Source: an uncultured Christensenella sp. (GTDB lineage Bacteria; Bacillota; Clostridia; Christensenellales; Pumilibacteraceae). From it: a stretch of 64,000 bases of DNA. Shown here piece by piece: positions 16,206 through 24,207 of this stretch. A model generated the notes under the pieces. That model saw nothing but the letters and a program-made list of their open reading frames with translations. It did no database searches and was not told the origin of the DNA. A program made the translations under genes and the position numbers. The stretch covers positions 2,514-66,513 of the forward strand of contig CAJTND010000002.1 in assembly GCA_910577995.1 (NCBI GenBank), read 5' to 3'. Position 1 is the stretch's first letter. Each line of letters starts with the position of its first letter.

Positions 16206-16736
16206 ATGCGTATGATGAAAAGACTGTGTGTTTTAAGAAAGACTGCGTATATATCGTTGTTATTTGCAATGATTTTTTCGGTATTGCCGATATTTTGCGC
16301 GTGTACGGTAAATAATAGATATGACGGGGAATTGCTCAGACTGCATATCCGCGCCAACTCGAACTCGGTAGAGGATCAAAGCGTCAAGCTGAAGGTCCGC
16401 GACGCGGTCAACGAGCATATCGCCGAAAATGTCGACAAGACGACTTTTGCCGAGGCGTACAGGCAGGTAGGCGAGATGCTCAAAGAGCTCGGCGAGATAG
16501 CGGTCGGCGTGCTCGAGGAGAACGGGTTTTCCTACGGCGCGGAGGCAAAGCTCGTCAACGAGTATTTCCCCACTCGGCAGTACGGCAGCTACGTCGTGCC
16601 CGACGGGAATTACGACGCGCTCATAATAGAGCTCGGAAAAGCCGAGGGCGACAACTGGTGGTGCGTTGTGTATCCGCCGCTGTGCTACGGCGATAAGTTT
16701 GAATACAAATCGTTTTTTGCGGAGCTGTTCGGCTGA
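16206..16736 (+). CDS. spoIIR: Stage II sporulation protein R
   Basis: Forespore-made signalling protein that activates the protease SpoIIGA, which processes pro-sigma-E in the mother cell. 176 residues from the ATG at 16206; a longer frame back to 16107 crosses the terminator and is rejected. A hydrophobic signal segment (about 13-37) precedes the hallmark LLRLHIRANSNSVEDQSVKLKVRDAV and the C-terminal NWWCVVYPPLCYGD. TATAAT-like bases lie at 16178-16183; in spore formers this gene is read by sigma-F, whose promoter I could not identify with confidence. Confidence 0.93.
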   Translation: MRMMKRLCVLRKTAYISLLFAMIFSVLPIFCACTVNNRYDGELLRLHIRANSNSVEDQSVKLKVRDAVNEHIAENVDKTTFAEAYRQVGEMLKELGEIAVGVLEENGFSYGAEAKLVNEYFPTRQYGSYVVPDGNYDALIIELGKAEGDNWWCVVYPPLCYGDKFEYKSFFAELFG

Positions 16737-16761
16737 CGCATAAAACAAGGGAACAAAAGAT

Positions 16762-17895
16762 ATGGTGATTGCAAATCGTAAAAAACTGATGATCCCCGCG
16801 CTCGTCGCGGCGGCTCTCGTCGCGGCGGCGTCGCTTATGGCGACGGCTTTGACCTCGGCGGCGTACGTCGTCAAGGGCAACAGCCATGCCAACGTAGCGG
16901 CGGTGCAGACGCGGCTCTCGACGCTCGGCTATTATACCTCGACGGTGGACGGCGCGTGGGGCAGTCGGACGAGCGCGGCGGTCAAGAAATTCCAGACCGC
17001 CTACGGTCTGAAAGCCGACGGCGTAGTCGGCGGCGCGACCGAACGCGCGCTCGGGCTTTCGCTGCCCATCACGGGCGGCATAACCAAGGGCAAGACCGAT
17101 TTCAACGTAGCGGCGGTGCAGGCACGGCTCAAGACGCTCGGCTATTACAGGTCGACAGTCGACGGCATGTGGGGCAAAGGCACGCTGACGGCGGTCATGA
17201 GATACCAGTCGGACGGCGGGCTCGCCGTCGACGGCGTCGTCGGCGGCGGTACTGCGCGCAAGCTCGGCATTACGCTCTATAACGTGGAAAAAAGCGGCGG
17301 CATTGTCAAGGGCAAGACCGCCGAGAATATCCGCAAATTACAGACCGCGCTCAAAAGCATCGGTTATTACACCTCGACGGTGGACGGAGCGTGGGGCAGA
17401 CGCACTATGTGCGCGGTCATGAGCTATCAGTCCGATCACGGTCTGACTGTCGACGGCGTCGTCGGCAGCGCGACCGAAAAGGCGCTCGGCATAACGCTCG
17501 GCACGGGATCTTCCGGCGGCACCGGGTCTACGGACAACGTAAGCGAGAGCGATCTCAATCTGCTCGCGCGCTGTGTCTACGGCGAGTCGCGCGGCGAACC
17601 GTATACCGGTCAGGTCGCCGTCGCCGCGGTCGTTCTTAACCGCGTCCGCTCGTCCAAGTTCCCCAATACCATAAAGGGCGTTATCTACCAGGCGGGCGCG
17701 TTTACGGCGGTCAGCGACGGACAGATAAACCTTACGCCAAATCAGTCGGCATACAATGCGGCGCGCGACGCGCTTGCGGGCTGGGATCCGACGGGCGGCT
17801 GTCTTTACTATTACAATCCCGACACCGCGACTTCGAGCTGGATATGGTCGCTGACCGTCCATATCAAGATCGGCAATCATAATTTCGCGCTCTGA
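16762..17895 (+). CDS. sleB: SleB-type spore cortex-lytic hydrolase with three peptidoglycan-binding repeats
   Basis: 377 residues. An N-terminal hydrophobic segment (10-34) acts as a signal. Three peptidoglycan_binding_1 repeats follow (about 38-98, 108-170, 182-246), each with a QxRLxxLGYY-like opening and a DGVVG core. A Ser/Gly/Thr linker leads to the SleB/CwlJ Hydrolase_2 domain (about 260-377), with the catalytic Glu275 in VYGESRGEPYTGQ. Classical SleB has a single binding repeat, so this form is enlarged. The ypeB-like gene follows after 30 bases, the standard sleB-ypeB pairing that controls cortex hydrolysis in germination. Confidence 0.88.
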   Translation: MVIANRKKLMIPALVAAALVAAASLMATALTSAAYVVKGNSHANVAAVQTRLSTLGYYTSTVDGAWGSRTSAAVKKFQTAYGLKADGVVGGATERALGLSLPITGGITKGKTDFNVAAVQARLKTLGYYRSTVDGMWGKGTLTAVMRYQSDGGLAVDGVVGGGTARKLGITLYNVEKSGGIVKGKTAENIRKLQTALKSIGYYTSTVDGAWGRRTMCAVMSYQSDHGLTVDGVVGSATEKALGITLGTGSSGGTGSTDNVSESDLNLLARCVYGESRGEPYTGQVAVAAVVLNRVRSSKFPNTIKGVIYQAGAFTAVSDGQINLTPNQSAYNAARDALAGWDPTGGCLYYYNPDTATSSWIWSLTVHIKIGNHNFAL

Positions 17896-17925
17896 CGGAA
17901 AAATAAATACAAAGGAAATATATTT

Positions 17926-19041
17926 ATGAGAAACGAACTTAACGAAAGAAAGAGCTATGCGCTCGTAGTGGCGGCGGTCGTCGCGTCCGCCGTGACCATG
18001 CTCGCGGGGCTGATCACCGCGCTGTGCTTCACCGTCCGCGACAAGACGCGCGCGGTCGACCCCGTTCCGCAAAACCTGTTGGTCGATGCGGCGGTCGACC
18101 TCAACCACTCTCTGTCCGCGCTCAGACTGTGCGTCGAGCCCGAGCCGGCGCGCGAGGTCGGTAAGACCGCGCTCGTGTTTGCGGTGCGCGCCGAAACCGC
18201 GCTCGAATGCGTAAACGGTCCGTGGCTGGAGAGCCGCGATTCCGAGGCGTTTTTGAACGACGTCGCTACCGTCCTGCATTCGGAAGATCCGCTGGACGCG
18301 GTGAACAAGTCCGAGCAGATGTTCGCGATAGCCGCGAGGTTTTACGACCACGTGTCGAGCGGCGCGGAGTTCAGCTATAACGGCGAGCTTATAGATCAGC
18401 AGGGCGGTACGGAGGACGATACGCCCGCGACCGACGCCATGATAGAGGAAGCGAAAGAATTTCTCGCCGGTAAGCTCGACGCGGACAAGGCTACCTTTAT
18501 CGGCGCTTACGACGGAAGGATAGAATTCGACCTCGAGCGCGACGGCGTATCCGGCTACGGCGTCGTCAAGGACGGACGCATCATCGAGTTTTCGTTCGCG
18601 CACAGCGGCAGCGGCACGGGCGACGATCTCGACAGGGAAAAGACTATTGCTATTGCGCTCGACTGCGCCGAGCTCTGCGGCTTCGACGGGCTGGAAGTAT
18701 TTAACACCGACATAACTCACGATTACGGCGTCGTTCAGCTTTGCAGGAAGATAGACGGCGCGATGGCTTGCGACGAGTGCGCGAGCGTCGCGGTCGTCGG
18801 CGAGACCGCGGTCGCGTTCACCGCGGGCAAGTGCGAAGCCGAGCACGACGTGCCGACCGTCAAGGTAGACGAACGCTCGGCGCGTAAAGCCGCGCCCGAC
18901 GCGAAGGGCGAGGGCATGCTGGTAACGCGCACCGTCAACGGCAAAGACCGCGTTTGCTACGAATACCGCTACGACTTGGAGGACGGCGTGCACTTCGTGT
19001 ATGTCTGCGCCGAGAACGGCAGGCAAATGCAGGTAAGATAA
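17926..19041 (+). CDS. ypeB: YpeB-like germination protein
   Basis: 371 residues, shorter than the roughly 450 of Bacillus YpeB. One N-terminal membrane segment (about 11-34) precedes a helical domain (FLNDVATVLHSEDPL region) and C-terminal PepSY-like units (KEFLAGKLDADKATFIGAYDG; DREKTIAIALDCAELCGFDGL). YpeB is needed to place and stabilise SleB in the spore. The call rests on architecture and on position after sleB as much as on sequence, so orthology is likely but not certain. Confidence 0.75.
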   Translation: MRNELNERKSYALVVAAVVASAVTMLAGLITALCFTVRDKTRAVDPVPQNLLVDAAVDLNHSLSALRLCVEPEPAREVGKTALVFAVRAETALECVNGPWLESRDSEAFLNDVATVLHSEDPLDAVNKSEQMFAIAARFYDHVSSGAEFSYNGELIDQQGGTEDDTPATDAMIEEAKEFLAGKLDADKATFIGAYDGRIEFDLERDGVSGYGVVKDGRIIEFSFAHSGSGTGDDLDREKTIAIALDCAELCGFDGLEVFNTDITHDYGVVQLCRKIDGAMACDECASVAVVGETAVAFTAGKCEAEHDVPTVKVDERSARKAAPDAKGEGMLVTRTVNGKDRVCYEYRYDLEDGVHFVYVCAENGRQMQVR

Positions 19042-19054
19042 CGCTGTCATCTGT

Positions 19055-19079
19055 AAAAGACCCTTACGGGGGTCTTTTT
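19055..19079 (+). terminator. Terminator of sleB-ypeB
   Basis: AAAGACCC (19056-19063) pairs with GGGTCTTT (19070-19077) around a 6-base loop, ending in TTTTTG. Confidence 0.85.
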
Positions 19080-19106
19080 GCATGGCAAAAAATTTTGGGA
19101 TTATGC

Positions 19107-19135
19107 TTGCGAAACGGCGCGCCGTGTGGTATAAT
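19107..19135 (+). promoter_or_regulatory. Promoter of the corA leader
   Basis: TTGCGA (19107-19112), 17-base spacer, TATAAT (19130-19135). The predicted start near 19142 falls on TAGGAGG, the ribosome site of the leader ORF. Confidence 0.75.
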
Positions 19136-19152
19136 AAATATAGGAGGACGCA

Positions 19153-19179
19153 ATGGACAGTTCCGACGGTAGTCAATAA
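19153..19179 (+). CDS. Eight-residue leader peptide upstream of corA
   Basis: Short ORF MDSSDGSQ preceded by TAGGAGG at a 5-base spacing, one of the best ribosome sites in the window, whereas corA itself has none. The 5' leader before it is only about 11 bases. Directly after its stop (19177-19179) begins TTGCGC at 19181-19186, which can pair with GCGCAA at 19225-19230 in the 5' arm and loop of a terminator-like hairpin. The peptide has two Asp in the first five residues. This arrangement suggests a regulatory leader for the Mg2+ transporter. Confidence 0.55.
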   Translation: MDSSDGSQ

Positions 19180-19197
19180 ATTGCGCGCTCGTTACCG

Positions 19198-19247
19198 CTC
19201 CGCGTTATAACGGAGACGCATCGGGCGCAAAACGCCCGTTGTTATTT
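19198..19247 (+). promoter_or_regulatory. Putative attenuator in the corA leader
   Basis: First hairpin: CTCCG (19198-19202) with CGGAG (19211-19215). Second, terminator-like: CGGGCG (19222-19227) with CGCCCG (19233-19238), then TTGTTATTT running up to the corA start. TTGCGC (19181-19186) offers an alternative partner for 19225-19230 and would break the terminator. The leader is too short for the ykoK (M-box) Mg2+ riboswitch. Confidence 0.5.
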
Positions 19248-19250
19248 GAT

Positions 19251-20186
19251 ATGAATATCTACGCAATGGAAAGCGGGAAGCGCGAGCTCGTCGCATGCGA
19301 CGATATCCGCCCCGGGGTTTGGATCAACCTCGAAAACCCGTCCGATCTCGAGATAGAAAAGGTTTGCTCGGCTACGGGCATTCCCGAGGATATGATAAAA
19401 GCCGCGCTCGACGAAGAAGAGCGCGCGCATATCGATCTCGACGACGAGTACACGCTTATAGTCATAGACATACCTATAATCACCGAGGAAAAGGACACGT
19501 ACGTATATTCCACGTTGCCGCTTGCTATGGTGTTTTCCGATAAGTACTTCGTCACCGTGTGCCTGCGCGAAACCTCCGTGCTCGGAGAGTTCGTCAACAA
19601 TGCCGTAAGGAATTTCGACGTTAACAAACACACGAGGTTCATATATCAGATACTTTACGTAAACGCTACCAAGTTTTTGTCCTGCCTCAAAATGATAGAC
19701 CGCACGGCGAGCAGGACGCAGCAATCGCTGCACCGCGCGCTCAAGAATACCGAGCTTATAAAACTGCTCGACCTCGACAAAGCGCTCGTTTACTTTTCTA
19801 CGTCGCTCAACGCAAACCAAATAGTCATCGACAGGATAAAACAGCTCTCCGCTATCAAGCATTACGAGGACGACAACGACCTGCTCGACGACGTTATAAT
19901 AGAGAACAAGCAGGCGATAGAGATGGCGTCCATCCACCGCGAGGTCTTGTCGGGCACGATGGACGCGTTCGCGTCGGTCATATCCAACAATCAAAACATC
20001 GTGATGAAGCTGCTCACCGCGATAACGATCTTGCTTACGATACCGACGCTCATATCGAGCCTTTGGGGAATGAACGTAGTCGTTCCGCTCGCCGGCAATC
20101 CTTACGCCTTTTGGATAATCGTCGGCGTGATTGCGGCTATACTCGTGCCCGTCGTCATCATCATGATACGCAAGCACATGTTTTAG
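19251..20186 (+). CDS. corA: CorA family Mg2+ (divalent cation) transporter
   Basis: 311 residues from the ATG at 19251; a TTG at 19239 in the same frame lies in the terminator arm and is less likely. The cytoplasmic N-terminal domain and long stalk helix lead to two membrane segments (about 254-272 and 286-306) with the GMN selectivity motif at 273-275 (SSLWGMNVV), and a basic IRKHMF tail. CorA pentamers conduct Mg2+, sometimes Co2+ or Ni2+. No ribosome site precedes the start. Expression probably depends on the upstream leader. Confidence 0.92.
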   Translation: MNIYAMESGKRELVACDDIRPGVWINLENPSDLEIEKVCSATGIPEDMIKAALDEEERAHIDLDDEYTLIVIDIPIITEEKDTYVYSTLPLAMVFSDKYFVTVCLRETSVLGEFVNNAVRNFDVNKHTRFIYQILYVNATKFLSCLKMIDRTASRTQQSLHRALKNTELIKLLDLDKALVYFSTSLNANQIVIDRIKQLSAIKHYEDDNDLLDDVIIENKQAIEMASIHREVLSGTMDAFASVISNNQNIVMKLLTAITILLTIPTLISSLWGMNVVVPLAGNPYAFWIIVGVIAAILVPVVIIMIRKHMF

Positions 20187-20270
20187 CTGTTTTACGGACG
20201 CACATTCAAGCTGTTTTCCGCAAGTTCGCGGCGCAGCGTGTAAAAATTAACTTTAATCGTATTATTGGGA

Positions 20271-20299
20271 TTGACAAACCGTCGTAACGGTTGTATAAT
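20271..20299 (+). promoter_or_regulatory. Promoter of the 20308 gene, predicted leaderless
   Basis: TTGACA (20271-20276), 17-base spacer, TATAAT (20294-20299). Eight bases lie before the ATG at 20308, and no ribosome site is present. Confidence 0.85.
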
Positions 20300-20307
20300 T
20301 TTAACGT

Positions 20308-21723
20308 ATGGATTTCAGCAACGCCGAACATATATTATATTTCGGGATCTACTGCGCGGTGATGAGCGCCGTAGCGCTTTTCCTTTTCGTAACGGCATTT
20401 GTCGTTATGGGCAAGGGCAAGCGCAGATGCGGCGCGCTCGACGTAACTTTCAGGATATTCGCGGTCGTAAGTATTATCGCGTCGGCGGCGCTTCTCGCGT
20501 CGTCGGTGCTGATCTCGCTCGACGGCGCATACCGTATAGAAGTCGGCGAGTCGGCTGTGCTCATGCTCGGCGAAACGACCGTCGCACTGCCCGTTTACGG
20601 ACTGTTCGTCGCACTGTCCGCCGTCGGCATGACCGAGCTCAATGCCGCCGTGCTGCTGCTTTCGATAGTGGCGCTCGCGGCGGACTGTCTGCTCGCTAAC
20701 GTCAAGGGCGACAAGAAAGCGAAAGCTCATTCAACAAAGACCGAGGCTCAGGCAAAGCGCGACGCCGATATAGAGCGTATACGCCGCATAGCCGACGCCG
20801 CGGTACACAAGTCCGAGAGCGCTTGCGGATCGGCGGAAAAACCGACCGACCCCGTCAAGCCCGCCGAGGACGACGATAACGATTTCGATTGGCGCGTCGA
20901 TCCCGAAGAACGCAAGACGGCATTTGTCGGATTGAACGCCGCGGACGCCGCGGACGATGTGTTCGGCGACGATGACGGAGAACAAACGCCCGTCGTTTCC
21001 GAAACAGGCGATAGCGCGGGAAAAAGTGATTTCGAGCCCGACGAGGTAGATGCGAACGACATCGGCGGCGTAACGGACGACGAAAAACAGAACGACGGCG
21101 TAACTGCGGAAGATAACGACGGCGTCGATTCCGACCGCGACGGCGATATCGATTACGGCGACGGCGAGCCCGACGCGAGCTTCGGCGGTTTCGAGCCCGA
21201 CGATGCGTTCTCTTTCGACCCTGCGAGCGTTACCGATGACGCCGACGATCATATCGATGCCGAGCAGTCGGGAGGCGAGAGCGTGACCGAGCTCGTGCGC
21301 TTCGATATAGACGGCGGCGACGTCGAAACGGAGAATGACGCGGATAAGGACGGCGGCGAATTCGAGCCGAACAGGGATATATACATTCCGAGGATAAGGA
21401 CGATAGTGCGTAAGCCCGCGCCCGCGGCGGTCAAGCGCGACGCAGAGCAAAAGCCGAAGAAGCGCGCGGAGACTGCGGGCGGTAAAAGCAAGTCTGGCGG
21501 CGGCAGGCAGACCGCGTCCAAACAGCCCGCGAAAAAACGCGGCGCGAACGGTGCGGCGAACGTTAAGCCGAGCGTCAAGAATAAGACGCTGCCCGTTACC
21601 AAGCGTTACGTCATACTCGACAGGACGAGCGCGGTCAACGTGTTCAGCGAATATCTGAAAGAGCGCGACAAAGCGGACAAGGACAGGCTCGAGTCCAATA
21701 TCGAGACCATTATAATCAAGTAA
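20308..21723 (+). CDS. Membrane protein with long acidic then basic disordered tail
   Basis: 471 residues. Three to four hydrophobic segments lie in the first 130 (about 12-33, 49-70, 93-108 and 112-130). Residues about 165-355 are acidic and low in complexity (many Asp-Asp, Glu and Gly-Asp pairs), and residues about 370-435 are basic (KPKKRAETAGGKSK, KQPAKKRG). The final 50 residues (KRYVILDRTSAVNVFSEYLKERDKADKDRLESN) look like a folded helical motif. No family recognised. Opposite charge blocks suggest a self-interacting or nucleic-acid-contacting tail, which is inference. glcK follows 49 bases later. Confidence 0.6.
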   Translation: MDFSNAEHILYFGIYCAVMSAVALFLFVTAFVVMGKGKRRCGALDVTFRIFAVVSIIASAALLASSVLISLDGAYRIEVGESAVLMLGETTVALPVYGLFVALSAVGMTELNAAVLLLSIVALAADCLLANVKGDKKAKAHSTKTEAQAKRDADIERIRRIADAAVHKSESACGSAEKPTDPVKPAEDDDNDFDWRVDPEERKTAFVGLNAADAADDVFGDDDGEQTPVVSETGDSAGKSDFEPDEVDANDIGGVTDDEKQNDGVTAEDNDGVDSDRDGDIDYGDGEPDASFGGFEPDDAFSFDPASVTDDADDHIDAEQSGGESVTELVRFDIDGGDVETENDADKDGGEFEPNRDIYIPRIRTIVRKPAPAAVKRDAEQKPKKRAETAGGKSKSGGGRQTASKQPAKKRGANGAANVKPSVKNKTLPVTKRYVILDRTSAVNVFSEYLKERDKADKDRLESNIETIIIK

Positions 21724-21772
21724 TATCGCTTGCGTGAGAGCAGGCTAAAACATAAGGGAAAAGGAGTAAGTA

Positions 21773-22723
21773 ATGTATTGCGTCGGAATAGACATCGGCG
21801 GCATGTCGGTCAAGGCGGGCGTTATCGACCGCGACGGGAATATTCTTAAAAAAGGAAAGGTGGTCACCGACGTTGCCGGCGGCGACGATAAGATAATTTC
21901 GGACATAGGCGACCTCGTGCTGTCGCTCGCAGACCCCAAGGACAGGGATTTTGTCGGCATAGGCATAGGCTGTCCCGGCGCGATAAATTCTTCGACGGGC
22001 ACTGTCGACCGCGCGTACAACCTCAACTGGACCAACGTTGCGCTTGCGGAAAAGCTTGCGCGCAAGATAAATAAGCCCATCAAGGTCAGCAACGACGCCA
22101 ACTGCGCCGCGCTCGGCGAAACGATGTTCGGCGTCGGTCGTATGTATTCCGATACGATATTCATCACGCTCGGCACGGGCGTAGGCGGCGGCGTTATCCT
22201 CGATAACAAGCTGTACGAGGGCAACGAGAGCAAGGGCGGCGAGCTCGGGCACATGGTGCTCGTCGTCGACGGCGAGCCCTGCACGTGCGGCAGGAACGGC
22301 TGTATGGAGGCGTACTGCTCTGCGAGCGCGCTGATACGCGAGACCAAGTGCGCGATGCTGGCGAACAAGGATTCGGAGATGTGGAAGTTCTCTCCGTCGC
22401 TCGCGGACGTCGACGGCAAGACGGCGTTCGAGTGCAGTAAGAAGGGCGACAAGGCGGCGATAGGCGTAGTCGAGTATTTCGTAAAGTATCTCGGCGAGGG
22501 TATGCTCAACTTCGCTAACATATTCCGTCCGCAGGCGATAATCCTCGGCGGCGGCGTGTGCGCGCAGGGCGACTATCTTATAGACAAGCTCAAGGATTAC
22601 TGCAAGGATCGCAACTACGGCTTCGAGGGCATGCCGAGATTCGATATACTCGTCGCTCAGCTCGGCAACGACGCCGGCATGATAGGCGCGGCGGGGCTCA
22701 TCTATTCCGACCTCAAAAAATAA
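21773..22723 (+). CDS. glcK: ROK family glucokinase
   Basis: 316 residues. Phosphorylates glucose with ATP to feed glycolysis. The N-terminal phosphate-binding [13 protein letters not shown] (about 6-18), the [11 protein letters not shown] segment (about 135-145) and the ROK zinc motif [17 protein letters not shown] (about 165-181) are all present. The [14 protein letters not shown] stretch carries the ROK-specific Glu and His. AAGGAG precedes the ATG. It may be co-transcribed with the membrane protein upstream, as I see no terminator between them. Confidence 0.9.
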   Translation: MYCVGIDIGGMSVKAGVIDRDGNILKKGKVVTDVAGGDDKIISDIGDLVLSLADPKDRDFVGIGIGCPGAINSSTGTVDRAYNLNWTNVALAEKLARKINKPIKVSNDANCAALGETMFGVGRMYSDTIFITLGTGVGGGVILDNKLYEGNESKGGELGHMVLVVDGEPCTCGRNGCMEAYCSASALIRETKCAMLANKDSEMWKFSPSLADVDGKTAFECSKKGDKAAIGVVEYFVKYLGEGMLNFANIFRPQAIILGGGVCAQGDYLIDKLKDYCKDRNYGFEGMPRFDILVAQLGNDAGMIGAAGLIYSDLKK

Positions 22724-22766
22724 GTCAATAAATTTGGTCGCAAGACCGCAAAAGGAGATATATTTT

Positions 22767-23306
22767 ATGAAAGACCTTAAAGGCACCAAGACCGAACAGA
22801 ACCTCATGACCGCGTTCTCGGGCGAGAGCATGGCGCGCAATAAGTACGATTACTATGCGTCCAAAGCCAAGAAAGACGGCTACGAGCAGATCGCGAGCAT
22901 ATTCGCTGAAACCGCCGCCAACGAGAAAGAGCACGCCAAGCTTTGGTTCAAGCTTTTGCACGGCGGCATCAACGACACGCTGCAAAACCTCAAAGACGCG
23001 GCGGAGGGCGAGCACTACGAGTGGACGGATATGTATAAGACGTTCGCCGAGGAAGCGGACAAAGAGGGCTTCCCTCAGGTCGCCGAACTTTTCCGCAAGG
23101 TCGCGGCTATCGAGAAGTCGCACGAGGAGCGTTACGTCCGTCTTGCCATGAACGTCGAGAACGACGGCGTATTCAAAAAGGGCAATCAGGTCGTTTGGGT
23201 CTGCCTCAACTGCGGACATATCGTCGTCGGCGACACCGCGCCTCAGGCGTGCCCCGTTTGCGCGCATCCGCGCTCGTTCTTCGCCATGAAGGCGGAAAAC
23301 TACTGA
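22767..23306 (+). CDS. rbr: Rubrerythrin
   Basis: 179 residues from the ATG at 22767, which has AAAGGAG ahead of it; an in-frame extension to 22734 has none. Di-iron peroxidase protecting anaerobes from H2O2. The four-helix part carries the ExxH-type ligands ([37 protein letters not shown]), and the C-terminal rubredoxin domain has Cys146, Cys149, Cys162 and Cys165 ([15 protein letters not shown]). A small GGTC-GCAA-GACC hairpin with a GNRA loop lies just upstream (22736-22747). Confidence 0.95.
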   Translation: MKDLKGTKTEQNLMTAFSGESMARNKYDYYASKAKKDGYEQIASIFAETAANEKEHAKLWFKLLHGGINDTLQNLKDAAEGEHYEWTDMYKTFAEEADKEGFPQVAELFRKVAAIEKSHEERYVRLAMNVENDGVFKKGNQVVWVCLNCGHIVVGDTAPQACPVCAHPRSFFAMKAENY

Positions 23307-23331
23307 GTCTACCATATCGCAAAGCAAAATT

Positions 23332-23360
23332 CGGCGCGGCTCGGGCTGCGCCGTTTTTTT
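23332..23360 (+). terminator. Terminator of rubrerythrin
   Basis: CGGCGC (23332-23337) pairs with GCGCCG (23348-23353), then seven T. Confidence 0.85.
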
Positions 23361-23389
23361 GTGCGGCGGAACGATATCTGAAAAAGGTA

Positions 23390-23418
23390 TTGACAAGCTC
23401 GGCGCGGCGGTATATAAT
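23390..23418 (+). promoter_or_regulatory. Promoter of the first hypB, predicted leaderless
   Basis: TTGACA (23390-23395), 17-base spacer, TATAAT (23413-23418). Six bases separate it from the ATG at 23425. Confidence 0.85.
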
Positions 23419-23424
23419 CGGAGC

Positions 23425-24105
23425 ATGGGAAAGTTTTCTGTAGTGGAAATAAAGGAAGATATAGCGTCGCGCAACAATGCGCTCGCCGCAGGAATAAGGT
23501 CGAGGCTTGCGGAAAAGGGGATATTCTATCTCAACGTTATGTCGTCGCCGGGCAGCGGCAAGACGACGCTTATCGTCGAGCTTATAAAAAGGCTCAAAGC
23601 CGACTATAAGATAGGCGTTATCGAAACCGATATAGATTCCGACACGGACGCACGCACGGTGGCGGACGCTACGGGCGTAAAGACTGTTCAGGTACATACC
23701 GCGGGAGCGTGCCACATGACGTGCCAGATGTCGGACGAGGCGCTCGCCGCGCTCGGCACGGACGGGCTGGACGTCGTTATATTGGAGAACATAGGCAATC
23801 TCGTATGCCCCGCGGAGTTCGACACGGGCGCGACGGCAAATCTCGTATTGCTGTCCGTTCCCGAGGGCGACGACAAGCCGCTCAAATATCCGCTGATGTT
23901 CGAGGTGGCGACGGCTGTCGTAGTGACAAAGACCGACGTCGCGCCCGCATTCGATTTTTCGGCGGAACGCGCCGAGCGCAATATCCGCATGCGCAACAAT
24001 ACCGCGCCGATATTCGCCGTGTCCGCGTCGGAAAAACGCGGCGTAGGCGAGCTTGAACGGTATTTGCGCGCCGAGATAGAAAAGACAGTGAGCCGCGCGC
24101 GTTAA
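23425..24105 (+). CDS. hypB: HypB-like nickel-insertion GTPase, copy 1
   Basis: 226 residues from the ATG at 23425; an in-frame extension to 23359 runs over the promoter and is rejected. SIMIBI-class GTPase delivering Ni to metalloenzyme precursors with HypA. The P-loop is SSPGSGKTT (40-48). The G-domain metal site is intact: Cys96-His97 in GACHMTC and Cys128 in ENIGNLVCPAEFD, with an extra Cys100 absent from copy 2. The N-terminal CxxCGC high-affinity nickel motif of Escherichia coli HypB is missing, as in many HypB. Next is a flavoprotein gene, then a second hypB. Confidence 0.88.
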   Translation: MGKFSVVEIKEDIASRNNALAAGIRSRLAEKGIFYLNVMSSPGSGKTTLIVELIKRLKADYKIGVIETDIDSDTDARTVADATGVKTVQVHTAGACHMTCQMSDEALAALGTDGLDVVILENIGNLVCPAEFDTGATANLVLLSVPEGDDKPLKYPLMFEVATAVVVTKTDVAPAFDFSAERAERNIRMRNNTAPIFAVSASEKRGVGELERYLRAEIEKTVSRAR

Positions 24106-24142
24106 AATGCGAAAAAATTTATAATTTATTTTTCGACGGGTA

Positions 24143-24171
24143 TTGACAATAGTAAAAATCGGTAGTATAAT
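24143..24171 (+). promoter_or_regulatory. Promoter of the flavoprotein gene
   Basis: TTGACA (24143-24148), 17-base spacer, TATAAT (24166-24171). A normal leader follows, with GGAGGAG before the ATG at 24208. Confidence 0.85.
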
Positions 24172-24207
24172 CATACTTGACCGAATATATTTTAACTGGA
24201 GGAGAAA

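Noticed and set aside
17338..19176. A 612-codon minus-strand open frame over sleB and ypeB
   Set aside because: Same effect of GC-rich codons producing long antisense frames; both plus-strand genes have recognisable domains.
19136..19250. Mg2+ riboswitch (ykoK / M-box) upstream of corA
   Set aside because: The leader is only about 110 bases, much of it used by a short ORF and a terminator, and I see none of the conserved M-box sequences.
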